Source: Gordonibacter faecis (lineage in GTDB: Bacteria; Actinomycetota; Coriobacteriia; Coriobacteriales; Eggerthellaceae). Taken from it: a DNA stretch of 64,000 bases. Of this stretch, positions 41,304 to 49,911 are shown in pieces (position 1 is the first letter of the stretch; every line of letters starts with the position of its first letter). The notes beneath the pieces were generated by a model, which saw only the letters and a list, made by a program, of their open reading frames with translations, had not been told where the DNA came from and did not search any database. The DNA lies in NCBI RefSeq assembly GCF_030077735.1, contig NZ_JASJEU010000012.1, positions 1-64,000 of the forward strand. Reading direction: 5' to 3'. The position numbers and the translations under genes are program-made.

Positions 41304-42623
41304 ATGGCGGAACAGAATGAACAGTATGAGCAGGTTATTGCCGCAGTGCTGCATGTTATGCAGAACGATTACGCCGGCCAGCCCGAGTGTGAGACGCGAA
41401 GTAACCCGCTGTCGCTGCTTGAGGCGCTGGGTGCGGCTGCGGGCGCGGGAACGCTTGATGACGCCTTGTTCGTGCGTTACGTGCGTCAGTACTTGTCGGG
41501 CTTTCAGGATCCAACGCTTTCGTTTGAGGTGTCGTCGAAGGCTGATTTCACGTCTGTGACGTGTGGTTTCTCTGTGCGCCGCTTCGGAGATGAGTTGTAT
41601 GTGACCGCAGCGCGCGACGACAAGCGCTTGGTGCCGGGTGATGCTCTGGTGCGCTTGGATGGACATACGCTTGACGAGTATCTTACGCGTCTGATAAACA
41701 ACCCTGTCAACGGCGACGATTCTGAGCGACAGCTGTGGAATGACGTCCTGCCGTACTGCGCGCATATGCAGGTACGCCACGCCGACGGCGCAGAAGAAGA
41801 CCTGCCTGTCCGCACGTTCCCTGCGCGGGGATTTCGGGAAAGCCTGCGCGCGCCGACGGTTGAGGTAGTGGAAAACGTGGGCCCACGCGGAAACGAGTTG
41901 GCTGCCGTCATCACGGCGCACCACTTCGTGGATGATTCGCTGCTTGCCCTTCTACAGGAACGCTTCGCCGACATTCAGCGCGCCGACCGCGTGATCATAG
42001 ATGTGCGCGACGTAACCGAGGGCATGATTGGGAACGCCTACGGCTTGCTCGCGCTCTTTTTCGACCGCGAAGCCAACCTGAAGGATCTCATGGGCGAGCA
42101 GTTCATCTACACGCGCTACACACAGCTGAACGCTCACCTGCGGCAACGGCAACTCAAACGCTTGCTTGACTTGAGCGATGCGGAGGGTCGTGCCTGGGTG
42201 CAGGCCGAGATCGACCATGTGGCAGAATGTGCTGGTGCGGGATTCGTGAAGGAGGCCGAGTTCGAAGAGGACATGCTGTTCCCGCCGGCACCCGAGCATC
42301 AGCGGACATTCCTGCTCACCGACGTGAGCACATCCGGCGTGGGCGAGCGGTTGGCCGCTATTGCTGCGCGCGCTGCTGAAGCGGGCTGCGGCAACGTACA
42401 GCGCGTGGGTCGCGCAACCCGAGGCAGCCTGGATTATTCAAACCTGGTATCCGCGGTGCTTACTGAGAAGTTCTCACTCGTGTTCCCCATTAGCAAAACG
42501 GAAGCCGCCCACGAAGGCAACGGAACGCTGGGCCGCGGCATCGCCCCGGACGTATACATCCCTTTCACTCCTGCTGAATGTGCGCAGGATGTGGTGCAAC
42601 AACAAGCCTTGGAACTTCCCTAG
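41304..42623 (+). CDS. S41-family peptidase-like protein
   Basis: A 439-residue protein. A PDZ-like segment is near residues 90-125 (KRLVPGDALVRLDGHTLDEYL), and the tail-specific protease fold spans about 190-435: IIDVRDVTEGMIGNAYGLLALFF, LLTDVSTSGVGERLAAIA with the presumed nucleophilic Ser, and a C-terminal GNGTLGRGIAPDVYIPFT similar to C-terminal processing proteases. No signal peptide is visible, so it is probably cytoplasmic. The catalytic Lys could not be assigned. The gene is co-transcribed with the phosphoesterase. Confidence 0.82.
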   Translation: MAEQNEQYEQVIAAVLHVMQNDYAGQPECETRSNPLSLLEALGAAAGAGTLDDALFVRYVRQYLSGFQDPTLSFEVSSKADFTSVTCGFSVRRFGDELYVTAARDDKRLVPGDALVRLDGHTLDEYLTRLINNPVNGDDSERQLWNDVLPYCAHMQVRHADGAEEDLPVRTFPARGFRESLRAPTVEVVENVGPRGNELAAVITAHHFVDDSLLALLQERFADIQRADRVIIDVRDVTEGMIGNAYGLLALFFDREANLKDLMGEQFIYTRYTQLNAHLRQRQLKRLLDLSDAEGRAWVQAEIDHVAECAGAGFVKEAEFEEDMLFPPAPEHQRTFLLTDVSTSGVGERLAAIAARAAEAGCGNVQRVGRATRGSLDYSNLVSAVLTEKFSLVFPISKTEAAHEGNGTLGRGIAPDVYIPFTPAECAQDVVQQQALELP

Positions 42624-43180
42624 CATCCCACCGGCATTAACTCGCCGGTGTGGGAGTCCATTATGTAGCCGGATACGCGCACGTGAGGGGGCATGACGGG
42701 GTGGTTGCGGACCATGTCGACGCTGCGCCGGACGGCTTCTTCGGTATCGCCGAAGCCAGCGAGCCAGCGGTCGAAGTCAATGCCACAGTGGCGGACGAAC
42801 CCGATACGCTCGTCGGTCACGCCGAGGCGCTGCATGTTCGCCACCATTTCCGTGCCGCTCATGTGCTGGGCGCCGCAATTCGTGTGCGCCACCACCATGA
42901 TGTCCTCTACGCCCAGCTCACACACCGCAATCAGCAGCGAGCGCATCACGCTGCCGAAGGGATGCGCCACCTCGGCACCCGCCACCTTGATGATTTTTGC
43001 GTCGCCATTCTTGAGCCCCAGCGCCGCCGCCAAAAGCTCCGTCAGCCGCGTATCCATGCACGACACAATGGCCAACTTTTTGTCCGGGTACTTGTCCGTG
43101 ACGTAGCGCTCATATTCGCCACGCTCAACAAATGCCTGATTATGCGCCAAAATACCCTCAACAACAGCGGAATTCTCCAT
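42620..43180 (-). CDS. Beta-class carbonic anhydrase
   Basis: A 186-residue zinc enzyme converting CO2 to bicarbonate. Zinc ligands: Cys in SCMDTRL near 41, His and Cys in VVAHTNCGAQH near 98-101, with the Asp-Arg dyad in MDTR. Short relative to plant-type enzymes, as in the Rv1284-like subgroup. Its 3' end overlaps the S41 gene stop by four bases. Confidence 0.92.
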   Translation of the reverse strand: MENSAVVEGILAHNQAFVERGEYERYVTDKYPDKKLAIVSCMDTRLTELLAAALGLKNGDAKIIKVAGAEVAHPFGSVMRSLLIAVCELGVEDIMVVAHTNCGAQHMSGTEMVANMQRLGVTDERIGFVRHCGIDFDRWLAGFGDTEEAVRRSVDMVRNHPVMPPHVRVSGYIMDSHTGELMPVGC

Positions 43181-43195
43181 GAGCCCCTTCTTTCA

Positions 43196-43457
43196 TCCAA
43201 GCCCTCATGATAACGCAAAAAACGACCGCCGGTGGGGCGGTCGTTTTTGGGAAAGGTGCGTTCGGTGGGAAGTGAACGCAGGGTTAAGCCCCAAAAAGCA
43301 AGTTACCGTCAAGTTAGAATCAAGTTAAAAATACCTAAAGCGCCAGAGCATTTCCCCTGATCAGATGAGCGGTCTCTTTTCGAGAGCCCATTTTAATTCC
43401 AAAAAGGGCCCTATGGGACCCAGAAAAGCAAGTTAAAAGCAAGTTAAAAGCAAGTTA
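43196..43457. repeat. Long direct repeat, left copy, with 11-bp-period CAAGTTA arrays
   Basis: Starts TCCAAGCCCTCATGATAACG, then a hairpin (ACGACCGCC arms, 43223-43245). CAAGTTA occurs at 43299, 43310, 43321 and again at 43429, 43440, 43451, each exactly 11 bases apart (about one helical turn). The block recurs with the same 130-base internal spacing at 44244-44392, and its first ~88 bases recur at 44440-44528. This fills the gap between carbonic anhydrase and the 43568 gene. Confidence 0.85.
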
Positions 43458-43567
43458 GATTTATACCCAATACGGTATGTATTTCATATAGCGCGGTGTG
43501 GTATCGCGATGGCTTTGGTTTGTGTCGCTTCGGATATGCAATAACGCAAATGCGGGTACGTACGCTT

Positions 43568-43837
43568 TTAGGAAGAGGTTTGGCGAGTTGCAACTTCATC
43601 TAAAACTTCCAGTGCTTCATCAATTTCTTCCATAACTTCATGAAGAATCGATATAGCACCGAGGAGAGCTTTGGATTCGCAATGGCTGTCTTCAACAGTT
43701 GCCAATCCTTGACAGCACATCGTAACAGACGCCAGCTTATTTATCGTGGCATTAAGGCAGGGTGCCACGCGATATATTGGATCAGCGGTTGGCCCTCCAC
43801 CCTGCATTACATAGCTAATGAGTGGTATATCTTCCAT
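43568..43837 (-). CDS. Small protein of unknown function in a repeat-bounded cassette
   Basis: An 89-residue protein starting MEDIPLISYVMQGGGPTADP, with a largely helical C-terminal half (SKALLGAISILHEVMEEIDE, ALEVLDEVA). It looks like a small helical bundle. ATG 43837 is preferred to an upstream in-frame start because AAAGGG precedes it. It is divergent from an XRE regulator 71 bases away, and both lie between long direct repeats. I do not recognise the family. Confidence 0.6.
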   Translation of the reverse strand: MEDIPLISYVMQGGGPTADPIYRVAPCLNATINKLASVTMCCQGLATVEDSHCESKALLGAISILHEVMEEIDEALEVLDEVATRQTSS

Positions 43838-43908
43838 TTGAGCACCCTTTTCGAATCGTAAACTTATATGCGGTGATACAGTGCACACGCTCGCATAGCT
43901 TTGTGGGT

Positions 43909-44124
43909 ATGAATACGAATGCACAAATCGGGCAGGTGTTGAAAGACCTTCGTGATGAGCGTGGGTGGTCTTTGCGTGAGCTTGGTTTGGTGGTGGGAAT
44001 GAATAAGACGTATCTGGGTGACGTTGAGTTAGGGAAAAGAAATCCCACTATTAACAGTCTTGAGAAAATCGTCGCAGGGTATGGGTTAACGCTTAAGGAA
44101 TTCTTCGCTAGGATGCCGGACTAA
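43909..44124 (+). CDS. Small XRE-type HTH regulator, paralogue 3
   Basis: A 71-residue Cro/C1-type regulator (LKDLRDERGWSLRELGLVVG, MNKTYLGDVELGKRNPTINS, LEKIVAGYGLTLKEFFARMP). Related to the tandem pair at 40.2-40.6 kb. It is divergent from the 43837 gene and may regulate it, perhaps through the CAAGTTA arrays; that is inference. Confidence 0.85.
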   Translation: MNTNAQIGQVLKDLRDERGWSLRELGLVVGMNKTYLGDVELGKRNPTINSLEKIVAGYGLTLKEFFARMPD

Positions 44125-44149
44125 GTGTTCACTGGCTGTACCTCCACAA

Positions 44150-44392
44150 ACGAAAATCGACCGCCAATGGGACGGTCGATTTGGAGAAAGGTGCGTTTTG
44201 TGGAAAGCTAACGCGGGTTCTGCTTAAAGGGAGCCCCAAAAAGCAAGTTACAGTCAAGTTAGAATCAAGTTAAAAATACCTGAGGCGCCAGAGTATTTCC
44301 CCTGATCAGATGGACACGCTTCTTCTGAACCCCCACTTTAACTCCAAAAAAGGGCCCCGCGGGGCCCAGAAAAGCAAGTTAGCGTCAAGTTA
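44150..44392. repeat. Long direct repeat, right copy, with CAAGTTA arrays
   Basis: Matches the left copy in order: hairpin (ATCGACCG arms), AAAGGTGCGTT, CAAGTTA at 44244, 44255 and 44266, the CCTGATCAGATG block, an AAGGGCCCCGCGGGGCCC palindrome, then CAAGTTA at 44375 and 44386. Identity looks about 80 percent by eye. Confidence 0.82.
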
Positions 44393-44439
44393 GATTGATG
44401 GTGTACGGATGCCCTTGGAGTCTCAAGCATCCAGAGATA

Positions 44440-44528
44440 TCCAAGCCCTCATGATAACGCAAAAAACGACCGCCGGGTGGGCGGTCGTTTTTTGGGAAAG
44501 GTGCGTTCGGTGGGAAGTGAACGCGGGG
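44440..44528. repeat. Third, partial copy of the 43196 repeat
   Basis: About 88 bases nearly identical to 43196-43283, including the hairpin that now serves as the rubrerythrin terminator. It lacks the CAAGTTA arrays. Confidence 0.85.
44461..44493 (-). terminator. Terminator downstream of rubrerythrin
   Basis: ACGACCGCC (44466-44474) and GGCGGTCGT (44480-44488) with A6 and T6 flanks; works in either direction. It is part of the repeat at 44440. Confidence 0.85.
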
Positions 44529-44547
44529 TTTCGCTTGGGGTTGTGGC

Positions 44548-45150
44548 TTAGAAGGCGCGGAACGTGCTCTTCGGGCAGAAGCAGATGGGGCACTTCTCGA
44601 AGTCTTCGCCCTTGTGGATGTAACCGCAGATGGGGCACAGGTAGAACGTGTCGTCGTCGGGGACGTCGATGTCGTTGTACGCGGCCAGGTAGCGCTCGGC
44701 GTGCACGGACTCGGCCAGCTTGGCGCGGGTGAACACCTGCACAGCCTTGGCGTTGCCCTCTTCCTGAGCCTTCTTGATGAACGCCGGGTACATGTCGGAC
44801 GTCTCGAAAATCTCGCCCTGGGCACCCATGATCAGGTTCAGGTCGGTCTGCACGCCCTCGGCCTCAGGGGCGGCCGGCTTCTCGAAGTCCGGCTCAACCT
44901 CGGCAACAAGCGCGTACTCAAGGCCGATGTGAATCTGCTCAGCGGCGGAAGTGGCCTCGAACAGGCGGGCGATCTGGTCGTAGCCCTGCTCCTTGGCGGC
45001 CTTGGCGAAGGCGGCGTACTTGGCTGACGCGCCCGTCTCGCCACTGATGGCGGCCTTCAAGTTCTCAAGCGTGGTGCCAACTTCGCAGGTGCCGAAGCCG
45101 TCCATGTTCGTGGTGTTTTCAGCGGTGGGGATCTCGGAACGTACCTTCAT
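44548..45150 (-). CDS. Rubrerythrin
   Basis: A 200-residue non-haem diiron peroxidase. The ferritin-like domain (residues 25-155) has the E-x-x-H ligands in SAAEQIHIG and AESVHAERYLAAY. The C-terminal rubredoxin centre has CPICGYIHKG and CPICFCPKS. It reduces hydrogen peroxide with electrons from reduced rubredoxin or ferredoxin and protects anaerobes from oxygen. ATG 45150 follows AAGGAG. A perfect Fur-like palindrome lies upstream. Confidence 0.95.
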   Translation of the reverse strand: MKVRSEIPTAENTTNMDGFGTCEVGTTLENLKAAISGETGASAKYAAFAKAAKEQGYDQIARLFEATSAAEQIHIGLEYALVAEVEPDFEKPAAPEAEGVQTDLNLIMGAQGEIFETSDMYPAFIKKAQEEGNAKAVQVFTRAKLAESVHAERYLAAYNDIDVPDDDTFYLCPICGYIHKGEDFEKCPICFCPKSTFRAF

Positions 45151-45189
45151 GGAGCATTCTCCTTCTCGTCTGACGTTTCCCTGGTTCTC

Positions 45190-45212
45190 TTATTGAGAAT
45201 CAATCTCAATAA
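45190..45212 (-). promoter_or_regulatory. Fur/PerR-type operator upstream of rubrerythrin
   Basis: TTATTGAGA (45190-45198), five bases, TCTCAATAA (45204-45212): a perfect 9-5-9 dyad close to the Fur-family box, placed 40-62 bases before the start. Peroxide- or iron-responsive control is expected. Confidence 0.75.
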
Positions 45213-45332
45213 GCATCATACGCCGTTTCGCGAACCGACGCAAGAGGGTAATCGAAGGGAATTCGCATTGCTCCGCACAACGTCCACAACCGCAATGGGT
45301 TGCAGCGGGCTGCCCTTCTGGGGGCGCTCGCG

Positions 45333-45473
45333 CTACGCCTTATCCACCAGGTCAATCAATTCCTGCTGTGAGTTCACTGATAGTTTACGGTAAATGCGGT
45401 AGATGTGCGTGCGTTGTGTGGGGATGTGCCGGGAATCTTTGGCTGATTGAGGCGCCGAGGTTCGTCTTATGTG
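45333..45473 (-). pseudogene. C-terminal remnant of a LuxR-type regulator
   Basis: On the minus strand the frame ending at TAG 45333-45335 reads RHIPTQRTHIYRIYRKLSVN then SQQELIDLVDKA. This is the recognition helix and last helix of a LuxR HTH, as in the 35693 gene. There is no membrane domain or start upstream, so it is a dead fragment from a deletion. Confidence 0.75.
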
Positions 45474-45554
45474 CTGAGTCCACCGGCTGTTGACTGCGCT
45501 TCTGCTTGCGCGTATTCTAAGGTACCATAATTATGGCCCCTTTGGAGGTGTGTG

Positions 45555-45824
45555 ATGACGGTTTGCATTCCCATTAAGGAATTGAAGAATACGGCCGCGT
45601 TTGCCAGGACGGTGGAAGAGGCGTCCGAGCCCGTTATTGTGACGCGGAATGGCTACGAGACGTTTGCGGTTATGACCGTTGAGAAGCTTGATGCGCTGAA
45701 GCAGGAAGCGGCTCGGGTAAGGCTGTATCGCGATATCGACGAGGCTGAAGACGACTTCGCGTCTGGCCGCGTGGTAGATGGCCATGAGTCTCAGCGTGCG
45801 GCGCGCGAGCGTTATGGCCTGTGA
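45555..45824 (+). CDS. Phd/YefM-family antitoxin
   Basis: An 89-residue antitoxin. The Phd fold is visible: PIKELKNTAAFARTVEEASE, PVIVTRNGYETFAVMTVEKL. A helical, acidic C-terminus would wrap the toxin. The last 11 bases overlap the start of the ParE-like toxin. The pair should autoregulate. ATG 45555 follows GGAGG. Confidence 0.92.
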   Translation: MTVCIPIKELKNTAAFARTVEEASEPVIVTRNGYETFAVMTVEKLDALKQEAARVRLYRDIDEAEDDFASGRVVDGHESQRAARERYGL

Positions 45825-46119
45825 GCTGGTATTTTCGCGTTCGGCAGAGCGCGACCGCGACCGCATAGTAGAGTATCTGCTGTACGATGTGAAGAGCCCC
45901 CAGGCGGCTGGGCATTTTCTCGATGAGCTGGATGAGGCACTTGATCTGGTGTGTTCTAATCCTGCCTTGTTTGCGGTATCGCGCGAGCCGCGGCTTGCGC
46001 GCTTGGGGTACCGGCCGTGCCTGTTCATGAAGCACATCGCGCTCTATAAGCACGAGGACGGGGTGGTGAAGGTGGCGCGTATTTTCCATCAATCACAGGA
46101 TTACGCGCGGCTGGTGTGA
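45814..46119 (+). CDS. ParE/RelE-superfamily toxin
   Basis: A 101-residue toxin: VFSRSAERDRDRIVEYLLYD then SPQAAGHFLDELDEALDLV, and YRPCLFMKHIALYKHEDGVV with RIFHQSQDYARL at the end. The layout fits ParE (gyrase) or RelE (mRNA) toxins; the RIFHxxxDY end favours ParE-like. ATG 45814 lies within the antitoxin gene's end, giving coupled translation. Confidence 0.9.
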   Translation: MACELVFSRSAERDRDRIVEYLLYDVKSPQAAGHFLDELDEALDLVCSNPALFAVSREPRLARLGYRPCLFMKHIALYKHEDGVVKVARIFHQSQDYARLV

Positions 46120-46240
46120 AGCTTCCTTCGACTTCCTTCGTCTGTGGTTCTTTCGATACCAATGAGGTACCTCTGTTGTGTCCTGCGCTCGGGCGAAATG
46201 GGGCATAATAGTGGCAAGCAACTGGAGCGAAAGGACGAAT

Positions 46241-47674
46241 ATGGAGCACGAAACTGCGTGGAAGAAGTACGATGAGGCCGACCTTGAGGCGCTTGAGCAA
46301 CTGTCGGCTGAATACATTGACTTCATCAGCGAAAATAAGACTGAGCGTGAGTGCGCGACCACGGCGGTTCGGTTGGCGGAAGAGCACGGCTACGTTGCGC
46401 TTGATAGTGCGGTGCGCGAGGGGCGCGCGCTGAAGCCGGGCGACAAGGTATGGGCGCTTTCGCACGGCAAGGCGCTTATTCTGGCGCATCTGGGTTCGGC
46501 GCCGCTGGCCGAGGGCCTGAACATTCTGGGCGCGCACATTGATTCGCCGCGCCTCGACATCAAGCAGAACCCGCTGGCTGAGGCGAACGGGCTCGCGCAT
46601 CTCGACACACATTATTATGGCGGCATCAAAAACTACCAGTGGGTCACGCTGCCACTGGCGCTGCACGGTGTCATTGCGAAAACCGATGGCACGGTAATTG
46701 ACGTGCAGGTGGGCGACGACCCTAACGACCCGGTATTCTGCGTGACCGACCTGCTCATTCACCTAGCCAGCCAGCAAATGGGCAAGAAGGCCAGCGAAGC
46801 GGTTGAGGGCGAGGCGCTGGATATCCTTGTGGGGAATAGGCCGCTGGTTATTGAAGGCGAGGAGTTTGGCGATGACGAAGGGGAAGAGCCCTTCGCTAAG
46901 TTGGCGGAGAAGGAGCCGGTGAAGGCGTTTGCGCTTAAGCTTTTGGCTGAGAAGTATGGTATCGAAGAAGAGGACTTTCTTTCCGCTGAGATTGAGGCGG
47001 TACCTGCGGGGCGTGCTCGTGACCTGGGCTTCGACCGTAGCATGGTTATTGGCTACGGACAGGATGACCGCGTGTGCGCCTACACCTCGCTCGCGGCACA
47101 GCTGGCGCTGAACGAGACGCCGGCCAAGACGGCGGTGTGTGTGCTGGTGGACAAAGAGGAAATTGGTAGCGTGGGTGCCACCGGCATGGCATCGCAGTTT
47201 TTCGAGAATACCGTTGCTGAAATCATGGAGTTGGCGGGCGAGGGCGGCCCTTTGTCGCTGCGTCGAGCGCTGGCTGCATCAAGCATGCTGTCCTCCGATG
47301 TGTCCGCCGGTTTCGACCCCGCTTACGCGAGCGTGTTTGAGGCGAAGAATAGCGCGTATTTGGGTCGCGGTCTGGTGTTCAACAAATACACGGGCAGCCG
47401 CGGAAAGAGTGGCTCCAACGACGCCAGCGCCGAGTACGTGGCGCGTATCCGCCGCATCATGGGCGACGCCGGCGTGTCGTTCCAAACCGCTGAGCTGGGC
47501 AAAGTGGATGTGGGTGGCGGCGGAACCATCGCCTATATTCCCGCAAAGTACGGCATGGAGGTCATCGACTCCGGCGTTGCTGTCCTCTCGATGCACGCCC
47601 CCTGGGAAGTCACGAGCAAAGCCGACATCTACGAAGCCTACAAAGGCTACGAAGCCTTTTTGAAGAACGCATAA
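46241..47674 (+). CDS. M18-family aminopeptidase
   Basis: A 477-residue zinc aminopeptidase with a dodecameric family fold. GAHIDSPRLDIKQNP and LDTHYYGGIKNYQWV carry metal-site residues, CVLVDKEEIGSVGATGMASQ carries the catalytic Glu pair, SSDVSAGFDPAY is the next ligand region, and VLSMHAPWEVTSKADIYE closes the site. It trims N-terminal residues (Asp/Glu or hydrophobic) from peptides in the cytosol. ATG 46241 follows GAAAGGA. A strong hairpin follows the stop. Confidence 0.94.
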   Translation: MEHETAWKKYDEADLEALEQLSAEYIDFISENKTERECATTAVRLAEEHGYVALDSAVREGRALKPGDKVWALSHGKALILAHLGSAPLAEGLNILGAHIDSPRLDIKQNPLAEANGLAHLDTHYYGGIKNYQWVTLPLALHGVIAKTDGTVIDVQVGDDPNDPVFCVTDLLIHLASQQMGKKASEAVEGEALDILVGNRPLVIEGEEFGDDEGEEPFAKLAEKEPVKAFALKLLAEKYGIEEEDFLSAEIEAVPAGRARDLGFDRSMVIGYGQDDRVCAYTSLAAQLALNETPAKTAVCVLVDKEEIGSVGATGMASQFFENTVAEIMELAGEGGPLSLRRALAASSMLSSDVSAGFDPAYASVFEAKNSAYLGRGLVFNKYTGSRGKSGSNDASAEYVARIRRIMGDAGVSFQTAELGKVDVGGGGTIAYIPAKYGMEVIDSGVAVLSMHAPWEVTSKADIYEAYKGYEAFLKNA

Positions 47675-47686
47675 GTTTTACGAGAG

Positions 47687-47719
47687 CGCCCCGGGGGGTT
47701 GAACCAACCCCCCGGGGCG
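47687..47719 (+). terminator. GC-rich hairpin after the aminopeptidase gene
   Basis: CGCCCCGGGGGGTT and AACCCCCCGGGGCG form perfect 14-base arms with a 5-base loop. It has no long T-run. Repeat D begins two bases later. Confidence 0.75.
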
Positions 47720-47720
47720 T

Positions 47721-48082
47721 AAAAGTGTGACGCGCTTCGCGCTAACGAATACACTAAGAGATGGTTGCCCTCCCTACCACCATGACGAGGGCTCGCTCAT
47801 GTACCATTAACCTAACTAAAAAGGTAACCCACGTAGGGGCGCTTCATGAAGCGCCCTCTCCGCCGAAGGCGGAGAATACAGCCATGACCGGCGTTTTCGC
47901 GCTTACGCGCGAGTGGCGCATCTCTAAAAGGACTAGGCGTGCGCCCCGTCGCCGCGTACGTCGCTACGGAGGTTATACCTCTTGTAAGTTAACGTCCACA
48001 AGCCAGTCAGCCCGCGTCGTAAGGCAAGGAATGCGAGAAAACTCGTGGCGCACTAGCCAGCGCGATAGCGCGTCACACTTTT
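47721..48082. repeat. MITE-like repeat, copy D (362 bp)
   Basis: Begins AAAAGTGTGACGCGCT and ends AGCGCGTCACACTTTT. The interior contains palindromes GGGCGCTTC/GAAGCGCCC and TCTCCGCC/GGCGGAGA, the same stems as in copy A with different loops, plus the block CCCTCCCTACCACCATGACG. It fills most of the gap before hipB and holds no gene. Confidence 0.88.
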
Positions 48083-48160
48083 GTCAACCTGGCGGGCGTG
48101 AAATTTTGTTGCAGCTCTAGGCAAATAGTGTATGATAAGACGGACATTAACTTTAATAAC

Positions 48161-48176
48161 GTTCGATATATCGAAC
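48161..48176. promoter_or_regulatory. hipBA operator candidate
   Basis: GTTCGATATATCGAAC is a perfect 16-base palindrome 14 bases before the hipB start, placed to overlap the promoter. HipB-type autorepression is the likely use. Confidence 0.65.
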
Positions 48177-48189
48177 AGTAAGGTTCTTC

Positions 48190-48495
48190 ATGAAACGACC
48201 GGTACCCGCTCAAAGCAGGCTCGCTGCAAAACGCATCGGCGAGAACATTGCCACCTGGCGCAAGCTTGTCGGCATGACGGCCGAAGAACTTGCGGCTAAA
48301 GCGGCCGTGTCGCGCGGCACCATCTCGCGGCTTGAAAGCGGCGACCCAACGGTCAGTTTCGCCACTATTTTGAACGTGTGCCGATCCCTCGACATTCTCG
48401 ACCGAGTAGTTGACGCCACCGACCCCTACGAAACCGACCTCGGCCGCGCCCGCTCCGACCAAAAACTCCCCCAACGCGTAAGAAGGCCCTCGTGA
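48190..48495 (+). CDS. hipB: HipB-like XRE antitoxin
   Basis: A 101-residue XRE protein (GENIATWRKLVGMTAEELAA, VSRGTISRLESGDPTVSFAT) next to hipA. It would repress the operon through the palindrome at 48161 and neutralise the kinase. The stop overlaps the hipA start by four bases. Confidence 0.9.
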   Translation: MKRPVPAQSRLAAKRIGENIATWRKLVGMTAEELAAKAAVSRGTISRLESGDPTVSFATILNVCRSLDILDRVVDATDPYETDLGRARSDQKLPQRVRRPS

Positions 48496-49736
48496 AATCT
48501 CCGGTTGATATCTATCTCGATGCCACGGTTCCGCAAAAGGTAGGTACCGCGCACTTCAATTTGCGTCGAGGACGTCTTTCGACCATGTTTTCCTATGACG
48601 CCGCCTACTTAGCTAGCGGGAGTTCTTTTGCGATTGATCCCCACTTACCGTTGGTAGCCCAAGCGCACTATTGCGACGGGATGCCTGGGGCGTTTCGCGA
48701 TTCATCCCCAGACCGATGGGGGCGAAATCTAATTGCGAAGCAACAACGCGAGGAAGCCGGACGGCCTGGTGAGCCGCTTCGAACTTTAGATGAAGTCGAC
48801 TATCTGCTGGGTGTGCTCGACCGCACAAGACAAGGGGCTTTGCGATTTTCGCTCTCAGGCGAAACGTCGTTCCTGTCGGCGTCATCCGCTATTCCCCCCA
48901 TCATTCAACTGCCGGAGTTGCTTGAGGCAAGCGCTACTATTGCACGTGAGCAAGAAGGGCGAACGGAACTCAAAATGCTGCTCGATGCGGGATCGGGTTC
49001 GCTTGGCGGCGCGCGCCCAAAGGCTTCTGTTGTCGAAGGGGATCGGTTGATGCTTGCCAAGTTTTCTCATCCTGGTGACGAATGGGATGTTATGGCTTGG
49101 GAAAAAACGGCCCTTGATCTGGCTCAAGCGGCGGGAATTGTGGTTCCAGCAACTCGGCTTGTGCCCATCGGCGACCAAAAAGCCCTCGTGATTGAACGGT
49201 TCGATCGTGCAGGTTCACGTATTGATGGCGCGCGTTTGCCATATCTGAGTGCCATGAGTCTCCTTGGAGCCCGCGATGGGGAAGTGCGCGACTATGCCGA
49301 AGTTGCCGAGGCGCTTGTGCCGTTTGTGGGTGATGTCGAAAAGGGGCTCGAAGAGCTTTTCAAGCGCATAGCCTTTTCCATCGCCATTCACAACGTCGAT
49401 GACCATCTGAGAAACATTGGCTTTATCCGCATGCAAAGTGGCTGGACGCTGGCGCCGCTTTTTGACGTGAACCCCGATCCCCATAAGGATGCTTCACGTT
49501 CGACGACCATCATGGGTGAGGCAGGCCGCGATGAGGTGGAGGGTCTCAAAGCGATGCTTTCCGATTTCGGATTAGACCTCAATCGTGCCAGCCAGTTAAT
49601 AGAAATCGTACTTGCTGCTATAGGGCGTTGGCAGTCTTTTGCGCGACGCAATGGTTGTCGTGATGCCGAAATGCGTCTTTTTGCTCCCGTGTTTCAAGAT
49701 CGGGCGCGCGCGTTAAAAGAGGCGTTCGTGCGATAA
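48492..49736 (+). CDS. hipA: HipA-family kinase toxin
   Basis: A 414-residue Ser/Thr kinase. SGSLGGARPKASV is the glycine-rich ATP loop with the lysine, KALVIERFDR is the conserved strand, and AIHNVDDHLRNIGFI carries the catalytic Asp-Asp-His/Asn set. APLFDVNPD is the DFG equivalent. Known members phosphorylate aminoacyl-tRNA synthetases and cause dormancy. The GTG start inside hipB gives coupled translation. Length is close to E. coli HipA. Confidence 0.92.
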   Translation: MKSPVDIYLDATVPQKVGTAHFNLRRGRLSTMFSYDAAYLASGSSFAIDPHLPLVAQAHYCDGMPGAFRDSSPDRWGRNLIAKQQREEAGRPGEPLRTLDEVDYLLGVLDRTRQGALRFSLSGETSFLSASSAIPPIIQLPELLEASATIAREQEGRTELKMLLDAGSGSLGGARPKASVVEGDRLMLAKFSHPGDEWDVMAWEKTALDLAQAAGIVVPATRLVPIGDQKALVIERFDRAGSRIDGARLPYLSAMSLLGARDGEVRDYAEVAEALVPFVGDVEKGLEELFKRIAFSIAIHNVDDHLRNIGFIRMQSGWTLAPLFDVNPDPHKDASRSTTIMGEAGRDEVEGLKAMLSDFGLDLNRASQLIEIVLAAIGRWQSFARRNGCRDAEMRLFAPVFQDRARALKEAFVR

Positions 49737-49911
49737 CCCAGAAAGCGCGGGACTGAGTCTGTATCTGTGGGGCGTGGCGGGGGCTTGTTTGGGTGTTCGG
49801 GTTTTTGACGGGGTAACGTTTCGTGCTTGTGGGTTTTCCGGTACACTGCTCGCATTTGATTACGCGCGCTCGCGGCTTGGCTGCTGGGCGCTTACTTATA
49901 AGCGAGGCAGA

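Noticed and set aside
43299..43457. CRISPR-like reading of the CAAGTTA clusters
   Set aside because: Seven-base cores 11 bases apart cannot be repeat-spacer units; operator-like arrays fit better.
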